Assembly: GCA_030429565.1 (NCBI GenBank)
Contig: JAUIFE010000014.1
Location: 124,001-188,000, forward strand
Direction: 5' to 3'
DNA length: 64,000 bases
From: Holophagae bacterium
Lineage (GTDB): Bacteria > Acidobacteriota > Holophagae > Acanthopleuribacterales > Acanthopleuribacteraceae
Part shown: piece by piece, positions 27,501 through 37,702 of the stretch
How the letters are laid out: each line of letters begins with the position of its first letter
Numbering within the stretch: the first letter of the stretch is position 1
Notes under the pieces: generated by a model
Seen by the model: only the letters and a program-made list of their open reading frames with translations
Databases searched by the model: none
What the model was told of the DNA's origin: nothing
Program-made: the position numbers and the translations under genes

Positions 27501-27923
27501 AGTTGCACAAAATAATCCCGGTCTCGAAAGGGAATCGAAAATTTCAGCCCGGTCAGACCACTTTTTGTTTAGGAGTGGATAAATTCAGCCGGGGGGTTCG
27601 ATATCGCAAGAACCCCTTATACCTGGCGGAAGCTAAAATCGAAAATTCTTCTTAAGCGCGCTTAGGAGTTTCCTAAGCAAATTTATCGAGCTTATCTGGA
27701 TAAAACCGATAAAGTGGCCCTTTTGGACGAAAAAAGCCGCTTGGAAGGCGCCAGGCGGGACAGTGTTGCGGCGATGTTTTTTGATGGTATCAACGGACCT
27801 CGACCGGCCTCAATTCCACCAAAACAACTAGATATAAACCACTTAGCGCGGCACCTTATTAGCCCACAAAACACTCTCGATGAAATAACACAAGTACCGC
27901 ATTTTCACAAAGTTACAGGAAAG
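27501..27923. other. Non-coding stretch between phage remnant and tRNA-Arg
   Basis: No gene is supported. A GGGGTTC/GAACCCC hairpin lies at 27593-27616 and short palindromes around 27655-27680. The sequence next to the tRNA 3' end would hold any attachment site, but I see no second copy of the tRNA end in the window. Confidence 0.4.
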
Positions 27924-28000
27924 TGGTGCGCTCGGAGGGAATTGAACCCCCGACCTATCGCTTAGGAGGCGACCGCTCTATCCAACTGAGCTACGAGCGC
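27924..28000 (-). tRNA. tRNA-Arg (anticodon CCU)
   Basis: Read on the - strand, the acceptor stem GCGCTCG pairs with CGAGCGC. The D-arm contains GCTCAGTTGGATAGAGC. The anticodon loop CTCCTAA is closed by a five-base stem (GTCGC/GCGAT, with one G-T pair). The T-arm has GGTTCAATTCC. Discriminator A and an encoded CCA follow. All features are standard. It reads the AGG arginine codon. Confidence 0.95.
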
Positions 28001-28120
28001 ATGGTTCTTAGAATTTGGGCAAATTTAGCCTGCACACCGGGCGCTGTCAAGGCCCGCCTGCTTGATTCAACGAAGCGCCGGCGCAGGTCACCAGAGCAAC
28101 CCACGCCTGCGCGCTCACCC

Positions 28121-28510
28121 TTAAAGCTGGGCGATGGCTTCGATTTCGACCAGGACGTCCTTGGGCAGACGTGCCACCTCGACGCAGGAACGCGCCGGTT
28201 TGTGATCGCCGAAGAAGTCGGCGTAAATCGCGTTAATTTTGCCGAAATCGTTCATGTCTTTAATGAACACGGTGGTTTTGACGACAGAGCCCGGAGCGCC
28301 ACCCGCCTCTTGGAGGATCGCTGCCAAATTGGCAAGGCATTGATGGGTTTGCGCTTCAACATCGCCTTCGCCGACGAGTGAACCGTCTTTGGGGTCGAGT
28401 GCAATCTGACCGCTGGTAAATAGTAATTGACCGGTCAAGGTAACCTTGCGGGCCTGCACATAGGGGCCGATGGCGGCGGGGGCCTGATCGGTGTGAATCG
28501 CTTGTGACAT
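28121..28510 (-). CDS. ridA: RidA/YjgF family enamine/imine deaminase
   Basis: The ATG at 28510 is chosen because GAGGAG lies upstream; the frame continues further without support. The 129-residue product is full length for the family, with AIGPYVQARKVTLTGQLLFTSGQIALDP, TTVFIKDMNDFGKINAIY and the substrate-binding Arg in PARSCVEVARLPKDVLVEIE. RidA proteins hydrolyse reactive 2-aminoacrylate and related enamines in the cytoplasm. The tRNA-Arg gene lies 120 bases downstream on the same strand. Confidence 0.93.
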   Translation of the reverse strand: MSQAIHTDQAPAAIGPYVQARKVTLTGQLLFTSGQIALDPKDGSLVGEGDVEAQTHQCLANLAAILQEAGGAPGSVVKTTVFIKDMNDFGKINAIYADFFGDHKPARSCVEVARLPKDVLVEIEAIAQL

Positions 28511-28764
28511 GGATAACTCCTCATGGGATACGCTGCCTCGCACGCTCTTGCGGGTGGCGGCTGTGGCGGGCCGCCCGCCAAGTGCGAAAGCAAAAATTGG
28601 GGAACGATGTTCAAAATCGGCAGATTTTACCACGCATCTTGTGCCAAAATCAGGCGCCCCCTCTCGCCCTGAACCGATCACCTCAATTTTGGGCTGTTAC
28701 ACCGCGTTTCGTTGAGCGGGGTGTTGCCCCCCGATTCAATGCGACCCAGCGCCAGGAGGATCCC

Positions 28765-29484
28765 TTGCCGCAAGATCATGCCGACGTGAACACGCAACGC
28801 CGCGACGCCTTTCGCGCCGAGGCGGCCAAACTTGACCGCATCGACACCGCCGTTTACAGCGAATACGGCAAAGATCCACTGGACCCGATCATCGGCGGAG
28901 GGCCGCGCAACGCGCGGCTCGCCATTTTCGGGCGCGATCCCGGTCGAGACGAGGTGCGCTACGGTGAACCCTTCATCGGCGCCGGCGGCCAAAAAGTCCG
29001 CATCGAACTCTATCGCGCCTATCACGGCGACGAAATGCCCGATTTCGAGGCCTCCCGCGCCATCGGCCGCGAGGTTTTTTGGGGCAACACCTGTCCCTAC
29101 AAACCGCTGGGCAACAAGGCGTGGCCGGTAAAAGTCAAAAAGGCGATGTGGCCACTCATGGCCGACGTATTGCTCAGCGATTGGGACGGGCGCACGGTCA
29201 TTACCCTCGGTCGCGAAGCTTTTTTCTGGTTTGGCCTGACCTCCGACCGCGCCACCCGCAAGCGCCTTGAAGCCTTTTGGGCACAGGACAATCGCTTCGA
29301 AACCTCTTTTTCCTTTGAGCTGCAACTAGGCGAGCGCCACAAAATCCTGGAATTACAACCGTTACCCCACCCCTCACCACTCAACGCGACTTGGTATAAA
29401 CGCTTCCCCGGACTGCTGCAGAACCGGCTCGAAAAAATGGGCTGGGGCCGCGACGCCACCCAAGCCACCCTGCAAAACATCTAA
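28765..29484 (+). CDS. Uracil-DNA glycosylase superfamily protein
   Basis: The TTG at 28765 follows AGGAGG at a good distance; the frame is open from 28504, but the extra N-terminus looks like divergent promoter DNA. The 239-residue product has the UDG fold motifs: LAIFGRDPGRDEVRYGEPF then IGAGGQK (water-activating and DNA-minor-groove loops), a central VFWGNTCPYKPLG, TVITLGREAFFWFG, and the C-terminal LQPLPHPSPLNATWY carrying the conserved His-Pro. It should remove uracil or related bases from DNA. There is no FeS cysteine cluster of family 4, so it is closer to the family 5/6-like or uncharacterised groups. Confidence 0.8.
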   Translation: MPQDHADVNTQRRDAFRAEAAKLDRIDTAVYSEYGKDPLDPIIGGGPRNARLAIFGRDPGRDEVRYGEPFIGAGGQKVRIELYRAYHGDEMPDFEASRAIGREVFWGNTCPYKPLGNKAWPVKVKKAMWPLMADVLLSDWDGRTVITLGREAFFWFGLTSDRATRKRLEAFWAQDNRFETSFSFELQLGERHKILELQPLPHPSPLNATWYKRFPGLLQNRLEKMGWGRDATQATLQNI

Positions 29485-29910
29485 CCTGAAAACAAACCGC
29501 TCCTAAAAAGCAGTGGCGACAGGCCGCCGAACCAAGCTTTCGCGTAAATCGCTCTGGAAAAAACCACGACTCGTTCGTTTTATTGGTGACGAACCACACC
29601 CGACATGCGCCCCAAGCCGACTAAGATCGCAGGTCGACGCTTGCAGGACGGCGTTTTTTTGGGCATGGTACCTCAAGAACCTTTCCACCGCCCTCCTTCA
29701 CCCAGCCGAACCCGCCCTCCGGGAACACCTGTGCTCAGGCTCCGGCCACGGCCAAACTCAGGTCCGATCGGCCGCGACCCGAAAAAGTGAGTGTATGGCT
29801 TACTCAAGGCGCATGTTAGCCAGGCCACCCCGTAAGTAAAGCCGAACCGCGCCCATTAACCCGCGCCAACCTCCGCCCCCACAACCCCGTTTATTGAAAA
29901 GGCGACGCTC
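29485..29910. other. Intergenic region, no gene seen
   Basis: About 425 GC-rich bases upstream of the kinase gene. Open frames on both strands lack ribosome-binding sites and family features. Confidence 0.45.
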
Positions 29911-32900
29911 TTGCAATCCCCATCCCGCAATCAAAAACTCACCGATTGTCTGGCGCAACTCAGCGACGAACAACGCGCCGCCTGTGAAGTCTTACTGCAA
30001 AAAGTCGCAGCGATGGACGAGACCCGTCAGGTGCAAATCCTGCACCAATGGACGGCGGAGGCCGACAACGCGGCAGCGCCCCCGATAACCCCGCCATCGT
30101 CGACACCTCACACGGAAACGATCACTCAGGTCGGCGACGACCATCGTCCGCACCATGGCACAACTCTCGAACAGGGCGATGTGTGCGGCGTATTTCGCAT
30201 TGAACGCCTGCTGGGCAAAGGCGGCGCGGGCCATGTTTTTTTGGCGCGACGGACGGACGATTTACAACTCAAAGTCGCACTCAAGACGCTCACCCACTTC
30301 AATGATACGCGCATCGAACGCTTTCGCCGCGAATGCCGCATTCTGGCCAACCTCAAACACCCCAACATCGCGCACCTGATCGATGCGGGCGCGCTACCCT
30401 CGGGCCAACCCTGGCTGGCGATGGAATATGTGGAAGGTCAAACTCTCGACCGCTATTTAACGCATCAAGCGCAAACCTTGCACGAGCGCTTACGCCTGTT
30501 TTTAAAAATATGCAGCGCGGTCGCCCACGCGCACCAACACATGATCGTGCATCGCGACCTCAAGCCAGGCAACATACTGGTCCAAGCCAACGGCGAACCG
30601 AAACTGCTCGACTTTGGCATCGCCGTGGTGCAAGCCGATACGCAGCCCCATCAAGGTGAAGAAATCGTGCTCACGCCGGGTTATGCATCACCGGAACAAA
30701 TTCAGGGCCAACGCCTGACGGCGGCCTCGGACATTTACAGTCTCGGTGTGGTTTTTTACGAGGTGCTAACCGGTCACCGTCCCTACCAGGTCGACACGGT
30801 CAATAACGAGGAACTCGCGGCGCTGTTCACCACCCTGACGATTACCAAACCCTCGCGGCTTACAAACAGTCGCCTTGCCGGCGAAGCAGCGGCGGCACGC
30901 TGGTCGTTTTCCGATTTGGATCACATCGCGCTCAAGGCGCTGGCGCTCAACCCGGCGGACCGTTACCAAAACATGGAAGCGCTGATGAGCGACGTGCGCG
31001 CTTACCTACGCGGGCTGCCGATCAAGGCGCGCCCCAACAAGCCCTGGTACTTGTTACGCAAATTCCTGGGACGGCACCCACTACCAACGGTCTTGGTGAC
31101 GGTCACCTTAGGCGCACTTCTGTTTTTCAACCAACATCTGCAACACCAACGGCGCCTCCTGGAACAGGAGAAGCAAACGTCGGAACAGGTCACGCGTTTT
31201 TTGATTTCAATGTTTCAACAGATCGATCCAGACGTCACCAAAGACGCCGACATCAGCGCCTTCGACATGGTCGAAAACGGGCGCCGCGCCATGCCGCAAA
31301 TGCTGGAAGGCGCGGACGATGTCCAAGTGCACCTGTTACACAGCCTTGGCCAGGTGTATGCCGGACTCGGAAAAAGCGCGATCTCGGTCGATTTATTGGA
31401 ACAAGCCCTGGCCAAAATGTCGGCGGGCGATGAGCGAGCCCTAGAAATTGAGTTAGACATCCTGGCTTCTGAAATTGACGCCGGTGAGGCACAAGCGGCG
31501 CAAGACCGGCTGGCCAAATTTCGCGCCAAGCTGCCTGACGTGGTCACACCGCGCGTGGCGACCCGTCTCAAGTTTTTGGAGATGTGCCACGCTTATCAAC
31601 TCGGCCGTTATTTGGCGACACGCAACATGTTGACGGAACTAAAGGATCACCAGGCGAACCTGGATTTGGCAGAGCAGTTTCAGCTCCTAAAATTCACGGC
31701 CTTGACCAAAAAAGCCATGGGCGAGCGCCAGGCCGCCCAAGAAGGCTTGGAAGAACTTCTGGCCTTGCAAAGGGAAAAGCTGGGTTTGGTTCACTCACTG
31801 GTCGCCTGGACGCTGTTGGATTTGGGTTCATTTGAGACGGAGCAACGACGCTTTGAAGCGGCCAAACCCCGTTTCGACCAAGCAGAAGCGGTGTTTTCGC
31901 AGCTTTACCACGGGAACCACACGGTGTTCGTGCGTTGCAAATTGCGACGTGCGGTGTGGTTACGCGATCAGGGCCGATACGACGAGGCCGAAGCCTTGAT
32001 TCAACAAGCCTCAGCCGAGGTTTTGAAAAACTACGGCAAGTACCATTTGCTGTTTGCCCACACGCTCAATCACCTGGGTATGGTTTATCAACGCTCGGGC
32101 AAACTGACGCAGGCCGAAGAAGCCTACCGCGAGGCGTTGGCGCTTAACCAAAACACACTGGGCGAGGAACATCTGCAAACGATTACGACGCGCAACAATT
32201 TGGGGGTATTGTTTAACACCCAGGGTCGTTTCGCGGAGGCGGCTGATTTCCACCGGCACACCCTGGCCCTCCATCGTCAAATCAACGGCCCGCACCATCC
32301 CCAAGTGGCGCTGGACCTCAATAATTTGGGGACGGCACTGGGGGCGCTCGGCCGCCACAAAGAAGCGGAAGCACTGCTGCGCGAGGCGCTTTCAATTTAC
32401 CGCGACGTCTACGGCCCACAACACCCACAAGTGGGGCTTTTACTCAACAATTTGGGCCACTTGCACTATACGCTGTCGGCTTTGGAAGCGGCCGAAAAGG
32501 CCTTTCGCGAGGCGATCGACATTCGCCGCAACCATTTCGGCCCGGAGCATTCCTACACGGTGCAAAGCCTCAACAATCTGGCGCTGGTCCTCGAGAGTCA
32601 CGGCAAGCTGGAAGAGGCGGAAACGATCTTGCGCCAGGTCGTGCAAGCCTGGACCAAAGCGCATGGCGAGAACCATCACTACACGGCCGTCGGCCTGGGT
32701 AACCTAGCCAACATTCGCTGCCAACGCGGCGCCTACCGGGAAGCCGAAGAATGGTACCAACGCAGTCTTGCGGTGCGGCGCGCGATTTACCCCAATCCAA
32801 GCACGGGTTTGGCACATGGACAGATGAAACTCGGCAAGATTTGGACCTTGCTCGGTCGTGCCGAAGAAGCCTTGACCTTGCTGAACGAGGCCGAAGCGGC

Positions 32901-33603
32901 CATGGCGGGCGCGCTCCAAGCCAACCACCAAAACCTGGTGCGCGTGCGCAATGAGAAAGCGGCCTGTTTGCTAGAGCTGGGCCGGGCCGATGAAGCGGCC
33001 GACTTATTGCAAAAATCGCTGGCGGCAGGCGCAGGTCTAGGTGCCCACCACCAGTACATCCTCGAGGCGCAACGGCTGTTGGTGGAGAGCAGCCTGCACC
33101 GAGGACAAACCGAAAGGGCGGCACAGCTTCTCGAAACCTTAGGCCACAATGCGGCGGGTCGGGATCACCCGTTGTTCGAAACCGCGCAACGCCACACTCA
33201 TGCCCGCTTAGCAGCCGTCATCGACCAAGCGGACACCGGCGCCTGGTTTGAACGCGCCCTGGCGGCCGGCCGCCAGGTTTGGTCAACACCCCATCCCAAA
33301 CTTGGCCGGATCCAAGTGGATTATGCGCTCTACTTAATTGGTGTGGGTGCACCCAAAGACGCCTTGGCACAGCTAAAGGCGGCCACACCACATTTGGTCG
33401 AATTGCCGGAAAATCATCGCTACCGAGCGGCGCAAAATCTGCTGTTACGCACGCTTGATCCCACGGCGAACAGGCAGGTCGACGCAACGGGCGCGGGCCT
33501 AAACGAGCTGCGCACGCAACTGGGGGACGGCCATTTCTGGGTGCGCCGGCTCGAACAAAGGTTGCAAGATATCGACGCTCTGCGCGCCAAACAAGCACTG
33601 TAA
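29911..33603 (+). CDS. Ser/Thr protein kinase with transmembrane segment and TPR array
   Basis: The TTG start has AAAGG about eight bases upstream. The 1230-residue protein has an N-terminal helical segment, then a Hanks-type kinase domain (about 95-375): LLGKGGAGHVFLA glycine loop, VALKTL lysine, HRDLKPGNI catalytic loop (about 214), LLDFGIAV (about 234) and TPGYASPEQ. All catalytic residues are present. One transmembrane helix (about 391-408, TVLVTVTLGALLFF) leads to about 800 residues of tetratricopeptide repeats of the kinesin-light-chain type (HPQVALDLNNLGTALGALGRHKEAEALLREAL). The TPR part is thus extracytoplasmic and may sense or bind partners. No phosphatase is adjacent; a PP2C gene lies 7 kb away. 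Confidence 0.92.
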   Translation: MQSPSRNQKLTDCLAQLSDEQRAACEVLLQKVAAMDETRQVQILHQWTAEADNAAAPPITPPSSTPHTETITQVGDDHRPHHGTTLEQGDVCGVFRIERLLGKGGAGHVFLARRTDDLQLKVALKTLTHFNDTRIERFRRECRILANLKHPNIAHLIDAGALPSGQPWLAMEYVEGQTLDRYLTHQAQTLHERLRLFLKICSAVAHAHQHMIVHRDLKPGNILVQANGEPKLLDFGIAVVQADTQPHQGEEIVLTPGYASPEQIQGQRLTAASDIYSLGVVFYEVLTGHRPYQVDTVNNEELAALFTTLTITKPSRLTNSRLAGEAAAARWSFSDLDHIALKALALNPADRYQNMEALMSDVRAYLRGLPIKARPNKPWYLLRKFLGRHPLPTVLVTVTLGALLFFNQHLQHQRRLLEQEKQTSEQVTRFLISMFQQIDPDVTKDADISAFDMVENGRRAMPQMLEGADDVQVHLLHSLGQVYAGLGKSAISVDLLEQALAKMSAGDERALEIELDILASEIDAGEAQAAQDRLAKFRAKLPDVVTPRVATRLKFLEMCHAYQLGRYLATRNMLTELKDHQANLDLAEQFQLLKFTALTKKAMGERQAAQEGLEELLALQREKLGLVHSLVAWTLLDLGSFETEQRRFEAAKPRFDQAEAVFSQLYHGNHTVFVRCKLRRAVWLRDQGRYDEAEALIQQASAEVLKNYGKYHLLFAHTLNHLGMVYQRSGKLTQAEEAYREALALNQNTLGEEHLQTITTRNNLGVLFNTQGRFAEAADFHRHTLALHRQINGPHHPQVALDLNNLGTALGALGRHKEAEALLREALSIYRDVYGPQHPQVGLLLNNLGHLHYTLSALEAAEKAFREAIDIRRNHFGPEHSYTVQSLNNLALVLESHGKLEEAETILRQVVQAWTKAHGENHHYTAVGLGNLANIRCQRGAYREAEEWYQRSLAVRRAIYPNPSTGLAHGQMKLGKIWTLLGRAEEALTLLNEAEAAMAGALQANHQNLVRVRNEKAACLLELGRADEAADLLQKSLAAGAGLGAHHQYILEAQRLLVESSLHRGQTERAAQLLETLGHNAAGRDHPLFETAQRHTHARLAAVIDQADTGAWFERALAAGRQVWSTPHPKLGRIQVDYALYLIGVGAPKDALAQLKAATPHLVELPENHRYRAAQNLLLRTLDPTANRQVDATGAGLNELRTQLGDGHFWVRRLEQRLQDIDALRAKQAL

Positions 33604-33739
33604 CGCGGCCGCGCCGATCGACCCTTGGGCGACGAAACGAAGTTTGTTATGGTCAAAAACCTTAATCACCCTTGCCGTCTCAGTCGCGAACTTAACTTAC
33701 CCATAACCCGGCCGGCCGCCGGGCACCAAGGAGAACACC

Positions 33740-34402
33740 ATGAGCCATGAATCCCCATCTTTTGCCACGGTTTTAGCCGAACGCGATCACAGCGGCGCCG
33801 ATTTATCCGGCATGTCCTTGGGCTCAACCGATCTCAGCGGAAAGTGCTTTAAAGACGCCGATCTTTCCAACGCACAACTGGGACGAGCCAACTTGGCGGG
33901 TGCCGACCTGCGCAATGCCAACCTTTACCAAGCCAATTTAGGCGCGGCGGATCTGACCGGCGCCGACTTGCGTTACTCGGATCTGCGCGAGACCAATTTA
34001 ACCGGCGCCAACATGATGGGTGCCGATGTGCGCCACGCCTTGGGCTTGGACCAGCCTTTTGTGATTCCAGTCGACAACTCGATCAGCCCACACCGCACGC
34101 CGGATTCCGAAGACTTCAAAAAGGCCCGCCTCGAAGGTTATGACATGGTCGGTCACTGGGCCAAAAGCTACACGCTGCTGGGCAAACGCATGCCGATCTT
34201 TGAAGACACCGAAACTTGGCGCGAGCTGCGCAATCGTTTCGGCGAACTGATCTTCCGAAACCAAGAAGTATTCGGGCATACACGGCTGGTTCAGCAATTC
34301 AGCAATTTCCCACGTTGGGTTTACCTCATCACAGCGGAAGGGTTTGAGGTCATCATGCGGGCCCTGGGCCACCAGGTCGAGCCGTTGGTGGACCCAGACT
34401 AA
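33740..34402 (+). CDS. Pentapeptide-repeat protein
   Basis: This 220-residue protein starts at an ATG preceded by AAGGAG. Residues about 15-95 are pentapeptide repeats of A(D/N)LXX type (HSGADLSGMSLGSTDLSGKC.., ADLTGADLRYSDLRETNL), forming a right-handed quadrilateral helix. The remaining 120 residues are a separate helical domain (EDTETWRELRNRFGELIFRNQEVFGHT..) that I do not recognise. The role is unknown; such proteins often bind other proteins or DNA gyrase. Confidence 0.85.
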   Translation: MSHESPSFATVLAERDHSGADLSGMSLGSTDLSGKCFKDADLSNAQLGRANLAGADLRNANLYQANLGAADLTGADLRYSDLRETNLTGANMMGADVRHALGLDQPFVIPVDNSISPHRTPDSEDFKKARLEGYDMVGHWAKSYTLLGKRMPIFEDTETWRELRNRFGELIFRNQEVFGHTRLVQQFSNFPRWVYLITAEGFEVIMRALGHQVEPLVDPD

Positions 34403-34414
34403 AACAAACCCCAA

Positions 34415-34454
34415 GGCAATCACTTTGATAAATCAATCAATCATTTTGATTGCC
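34415..34454 (+). terminator. Possible terminator hairpin after the pentapeptide gene
   Basis: GGCAATCACTTTGAT pairs, with a few mismatches, with ATCATTTTGATTGCC, starting 12 bases after the stop. It has no clean U-tract, though TTTGATTTTTG follows within about 20 bases. Confidence 0.35.
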
Positions 34455-34595
34455 TACCGGCTGTTTGATTTTTGCAGCAAAGCCGCCACAAAAACCATAA
34501 ACTCATTAATTCGTTATTCTTACACCCACCACCACAACCCGGCACGCGACTTGATTCATAGGCTCCGTTCGAGATAACCGACACGGAGGATTCCT

Positions 34596-35147
34596 ATGAA
34601 AAATTATTTGTTGCTGCTTTTAACCGCATTCGCCTTTACCGCAACGCCGGCACGCGCCGGCGAGTTCACCATTGATGACAGCCATGTGTTCGCCACGTTT
34701 ACCGTCAGCCATTTAGGCATTGGCACGGTGGTGGGTCGTTTTAATAAAGTCAACGGAACCATTAATTTGGATCAAGGTCGCATCGACGTGGTTTTGCATG
34801 CGGATTCGGTTGATTCAGGCCATCCCAAACGCGACCAACACTTGCGCAGCCCCGACTTTTTTAACGCCAAACAGTTTCCCCAGATCACGTTGAAGAGCAA
34901 GAAGGTCACCAAAACAGGCGACGACCGTTATCGCGTCGAAGCGGTCATTTCGATGCTGGGAAAAGAGAAACCGATCACGATTGACCTGGTCAAAACTGGC
35001 GAGGGTAAAGACCCATGGGGCGGTTATCGCCTTGGTTTAGCCGCCGATTTCACGGTCAATCGCGCGGATTTCGGCATGAACTACATGCCCGACGGCATCG
35101 GCAACGCGGTCAAACTGCAGTTCTATGCGGAGGCATTGCGGCAATAG
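34596..35147 (+). CDS. YceI family periplasmic lipid-binding protein
   Basis: The 183-residue product has a signal peptide (cleavage after TPARA) and a complete YceI lipocalin-like domain: FTIDDSHVFATFTVSHLG, VVGRFNKVNGTINLD, HPKRDQHLRSPDFFNAKQFPQITLKS, then FTVNRADFGMNYMPDGIGN. Proteins of this family bind isoprenoid chains in the periplasm. GGAGG precedes the ATG. The gene stands alone between two terminators. Confidence 0.93.
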   Translation: MKNYLLLLLTAFAFTATPARAGEFTIDDSHVFATFTVSHLGIGTVVGRFNKVNGTINLDQGRIDVVLHADSVDSGHPKRDQHLRSPDFFNAKQFPQITLKSKKVTKTGDDRYRVEAVISMLGKEKPITIDLVKTGEGKDPWGGYRLGLAADFTVNRADFGMNYMPDGIGNAVKLQFYAEALRQ

Positions 35148-35156
35148 CATAGAAAA

Positions 35157-35188
35157 GGGCGTGTCGGTCGTATGCGACCAACACGCCC
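35157..35188. terminator. Strong terminator between convergent yceI and peptidase genes
   Basis: GGGCGTGT.GGTCG pairs with CGACC.ACACGCCC around a short loop, followed by TCTTTGTTT on the + strand. On the - strand a U-run is provided by AAAA before the stem. Confidence 0.75.
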
Positions 35189-35231
35189 TCTTTGTTTAAA
35201 CACCGGCGACCAATTTGGCTCGCCGCGGGGT

Positions 35232-37055
35232 TTAGATGTCGGCCAAGGTGTACTTGCGGCCTTTGTTTTCTTTTTTGAGGTATTTCATCAGCGGCGAGAA
35301 GTAATCGAGCATCGGTTTGGCGCTGATTTCTTCGCCGAGGTGGTCGCGCATGACTTTGCGCCAATCAACCACGGCTCCGGTTTTGAGGATGGAATTAATG
35401 AAGGCACCCACTTCTTTGTTGCCGTAGTAGTTGGTAGCGCGAGGATCCTGCTTCAGGATCTTCTTGGCAATGTGGGCGTGCAGTTGGTGCAACACGATGT
35501 AGGAAATAGCGTAGTCGTAATATTGCGCGGCATCGTTGTTGATGTGGGTTTTGGTGGCGGCGTCACAGAACTCTTCGCCACGTTTTTCCGGCGGCACAAT
35601 CCCTTGGAACTTTTGCACATAATCCCACCAGCGTTGGTTGTACTGGTCGGCGGGCAGGTTGGCGGCATACATGTCATGCTCAAAGTGGGTCATGGTACCG
35701 GCGGAGAAAGGAATGAAGACAACCATGCCGAGTGCTTCCTTGAGCAGGATTTGCACGTCGTCGGTTTTGGCGTTGCCGTCGATCAAGTTGAGGTTGGCGA
35801 GGAACGGCTTCTGCATGGAAGCCATGCCCAACAAGCTGCCGACCGCTTCGTGGAAACCACGGTTGGCACCGCCGCGCAGCAGAGGCGGCACGTCTTTGTT
35901 GGTGTAAGCCATGTAGTAGTAGATGTGGCCCAGTTCGTGGTGGGTCGTTTCGTACCAACGCGAGTTGGGTTCAACACTCATCAAGCTACGCACGTCATTG
36001 GTCAGGTCCATGTGCCATGCAGAGGCATGGGTGTTCTTTTTATAGGGTGCGTCAAGCGGCAACGGGTAAAGCGACGATTTGGTGTAAAAGGTTTCGGGCA
36101 ATGGATCAAAACCCAAACTGACGTAAAAACGCTCGGCTTGTTTGACCAACCACTCGGCACCCTTTTCCTCGAGCACGCCGTCGAGATCGATGCCTTCAAC
36201 TTCAACTAAATCAGCCCAGTCTTGGCCCCAACGGTTGGGCAACCAGTGCGCAGGCAACTGATCGGGTACCTCTTTAACACCGTACTGCTTGGCGAGCTCG
36301 TAACGGGCCCAGGTGTGCAATTCGCGATACAGGGGGCGCAACTCTTTCATGAACTGGACGTTCATGTCCATCATTTCCTGACGGGTCATGCCGTACTCGG
36401 AAACTTGGTAATCGAAATAGTTATCGTAATCGAGGGCTTGAACGGTTTTATTGCGCAAGCCGACCAAATCAACCAAACCGGTTTTGAGTTTCTTACCTAC
36501 CTCTTTGGAAGCGTTCCAGGCGGCCAAACGCTCGTCGAGCTTTTCGCTGGTGGTGAGAATGCGATCGATATCGTTGGGCGAAACTTCTTTGCCGTCGATG
36601 GTAAAGCTAAAGCCAAACAACGCTGTATTTTGAGCGGTTTCGGCGGTAATCCGTTTGGCGACTAAGTCGGGCACGGTTTGCGGATTGTTACCGGCATTGT
36701 AGAGAATCGTCTCTAATTGTTTGACCTGCAAGTCGGACAGCTTGTCTTTGTGCTTGAGGAAATAACGGGTTTTTTCGATGACTTGAACGGAACCAGTGTG
36801 GCGGGCAAAAGCTTCGCCGGCGATTTGGTTGAGGTCGTCGATGACTTGAACCCCGTCGATGATCAAGGTGTTGGAAGCCCAAGAAGCTTCCGCACTCAAT
36901 TTATAAATGTCAACGAAACGCTCGGTGTACTGATCGATAAACGCTTGTGCCTGTTTGGATACGTCCTGTGCCTCAGCGGCAAAACTGGTGCCGAGGGTAC
37001 TCATCGCAAATAAGGCGATCAGCAGCAAGCGTGATAGCAAAGATGGCTTGGTCAT
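35232..37055 (-). CDS. M2 family (angiotensin-converting-enzyme-like) zinc peptidase
   Basis: The ATG at 37055 is chosen: it begins a clear signal peptide (MTKPSLLSRLLLIALFAMST..FAAEA) and has GGGAGG upstream. The longer open frame to 37514 is unsupported. The 607-residue product carries the zinc motif HELGH (in ETTHHELGHIYYY), the third ligand in HEAVGSLLGM, and the C-terminal YYDYAISYIVLHQLH region of ACE-type dipeptidyl carboxypeptidases. It should remove dipeptides from peptide C-termini in the periplasm. This fits the peptide- and proline-rich diet suggested by other genes here. Confidence 0.92.
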   Translation of the reverse strand: MTKPSLLSRLLLIALFAMSTLGTSFAAEAQDVSKQAQAFIDQYTERFVDIYKLSAEASWASNTLIIDGVQVIDDLNQIAGEAFARHTGSVQVIEKTRYFLKHKDKLSDLQVKQLETILYNAGNNPQTVPDLVAKRITAETAQNTALFGFSFTIDGKEVSPNDIDRILTTSEKLDERLAAWNASKEVGKKLKTGLVDLVGLRNKTVQALDYDNYFDYQVSEYGMTRQEMMDMNVQFMKELRPLYRELHTWARYELAKQYGVKEVPDQLPAHWLPNRWGQDWADLVEVEGIDLDGVLEEKGAEWLVKQAERFYVSLGFDPLPETFYTKSSLYPLPLDAPYKKNTHASAWHMDLTNDVRSLMSVEPNSRWYETTHHELGHIYYYMAYTNKDVPPLLRGGANRGFHEAVGSLLGMASMQKPFLANLNLIDGNAKTDDVQILLKEALGMVVFIPFSAGTMTHFEHDMYAANLPADQYNQRWWDYVQKFQGIVPPEKRGEEFCDAATKTHINNDAAQYYDYAISYIVLHQLHAHIAKKILKQDPRATNYYGNKEVGAFINSILKTGAVVDWRKVMRDHLGEEISAKPMLDYFSPLMKYLKKENKGRKYTLADI

Positions 37056-37702
37056 GAGAAAGTCTGCCTCCCATTGTTGGTGCGCCCCGCGGAGAGGGGC
37101 CTGGCCGGCATGATGCGGCATTAAAATCGTCATTAAACGCGGCCGAGAGACCACAGTCCCCGAGGGACCCGGACGGCATGAGATGGTGACGGTTGATCGA
37201 ACCGCGAAAGGCACCACTTTTCGGCTGACTGGCCTCGCAAACATCAACCGCGTGGGTTGGTTCGGCGAAGGTAGCTGCTTCAAAACCTTGGTGGCCGCAA
37301 ATTGATCATGACTCCGGCGGCGAAAGACGCCACAGTATAGCACTAATCCCCATGTACCAACGCTTGAGTTGCACTGAACGACGGCGTCGAAGGCCGGCGT
37401 CACGGCTACACGCACACTTTTCCAAGTCAAATCCACATTGCAAGAGCCCGGGACCCACCAAGTGGTGATATGATAAAAATCACGCTTTCCCATAAGACAA
37501 CACCCACACTCCATAACCCGTCGCCCGTCTGTTCGAACCCCTGCTGTAATACACCGACGTCGTTGTCCTCACCTTTGCCCACCCCCGCATAACAGCGCCG
37601 GCCCCGGCCGTCACGGAGCAACGCAAACAGGGACAAAGACCCAACGCAAAGCTTGCGGCCCCGATGAGGCCGCGTCGACCCGGGCACGTGAAGAGGTCAA
37701 CC
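37056..37702. other. Divergent intergenic region
   Basis: About 650 bases between the peptidase (-) and the HPt/GGDEF protein (+). It probably holds both promoters. I see no gene and no clear operator. Confidence 0.45.

Noticed and set aside
35172-36209. 345-codon + strand frame opposite the M2 peptidase
   Set aside because: It lies fully antisense to a well-supported gene and has no family match or ribosome-binding site.
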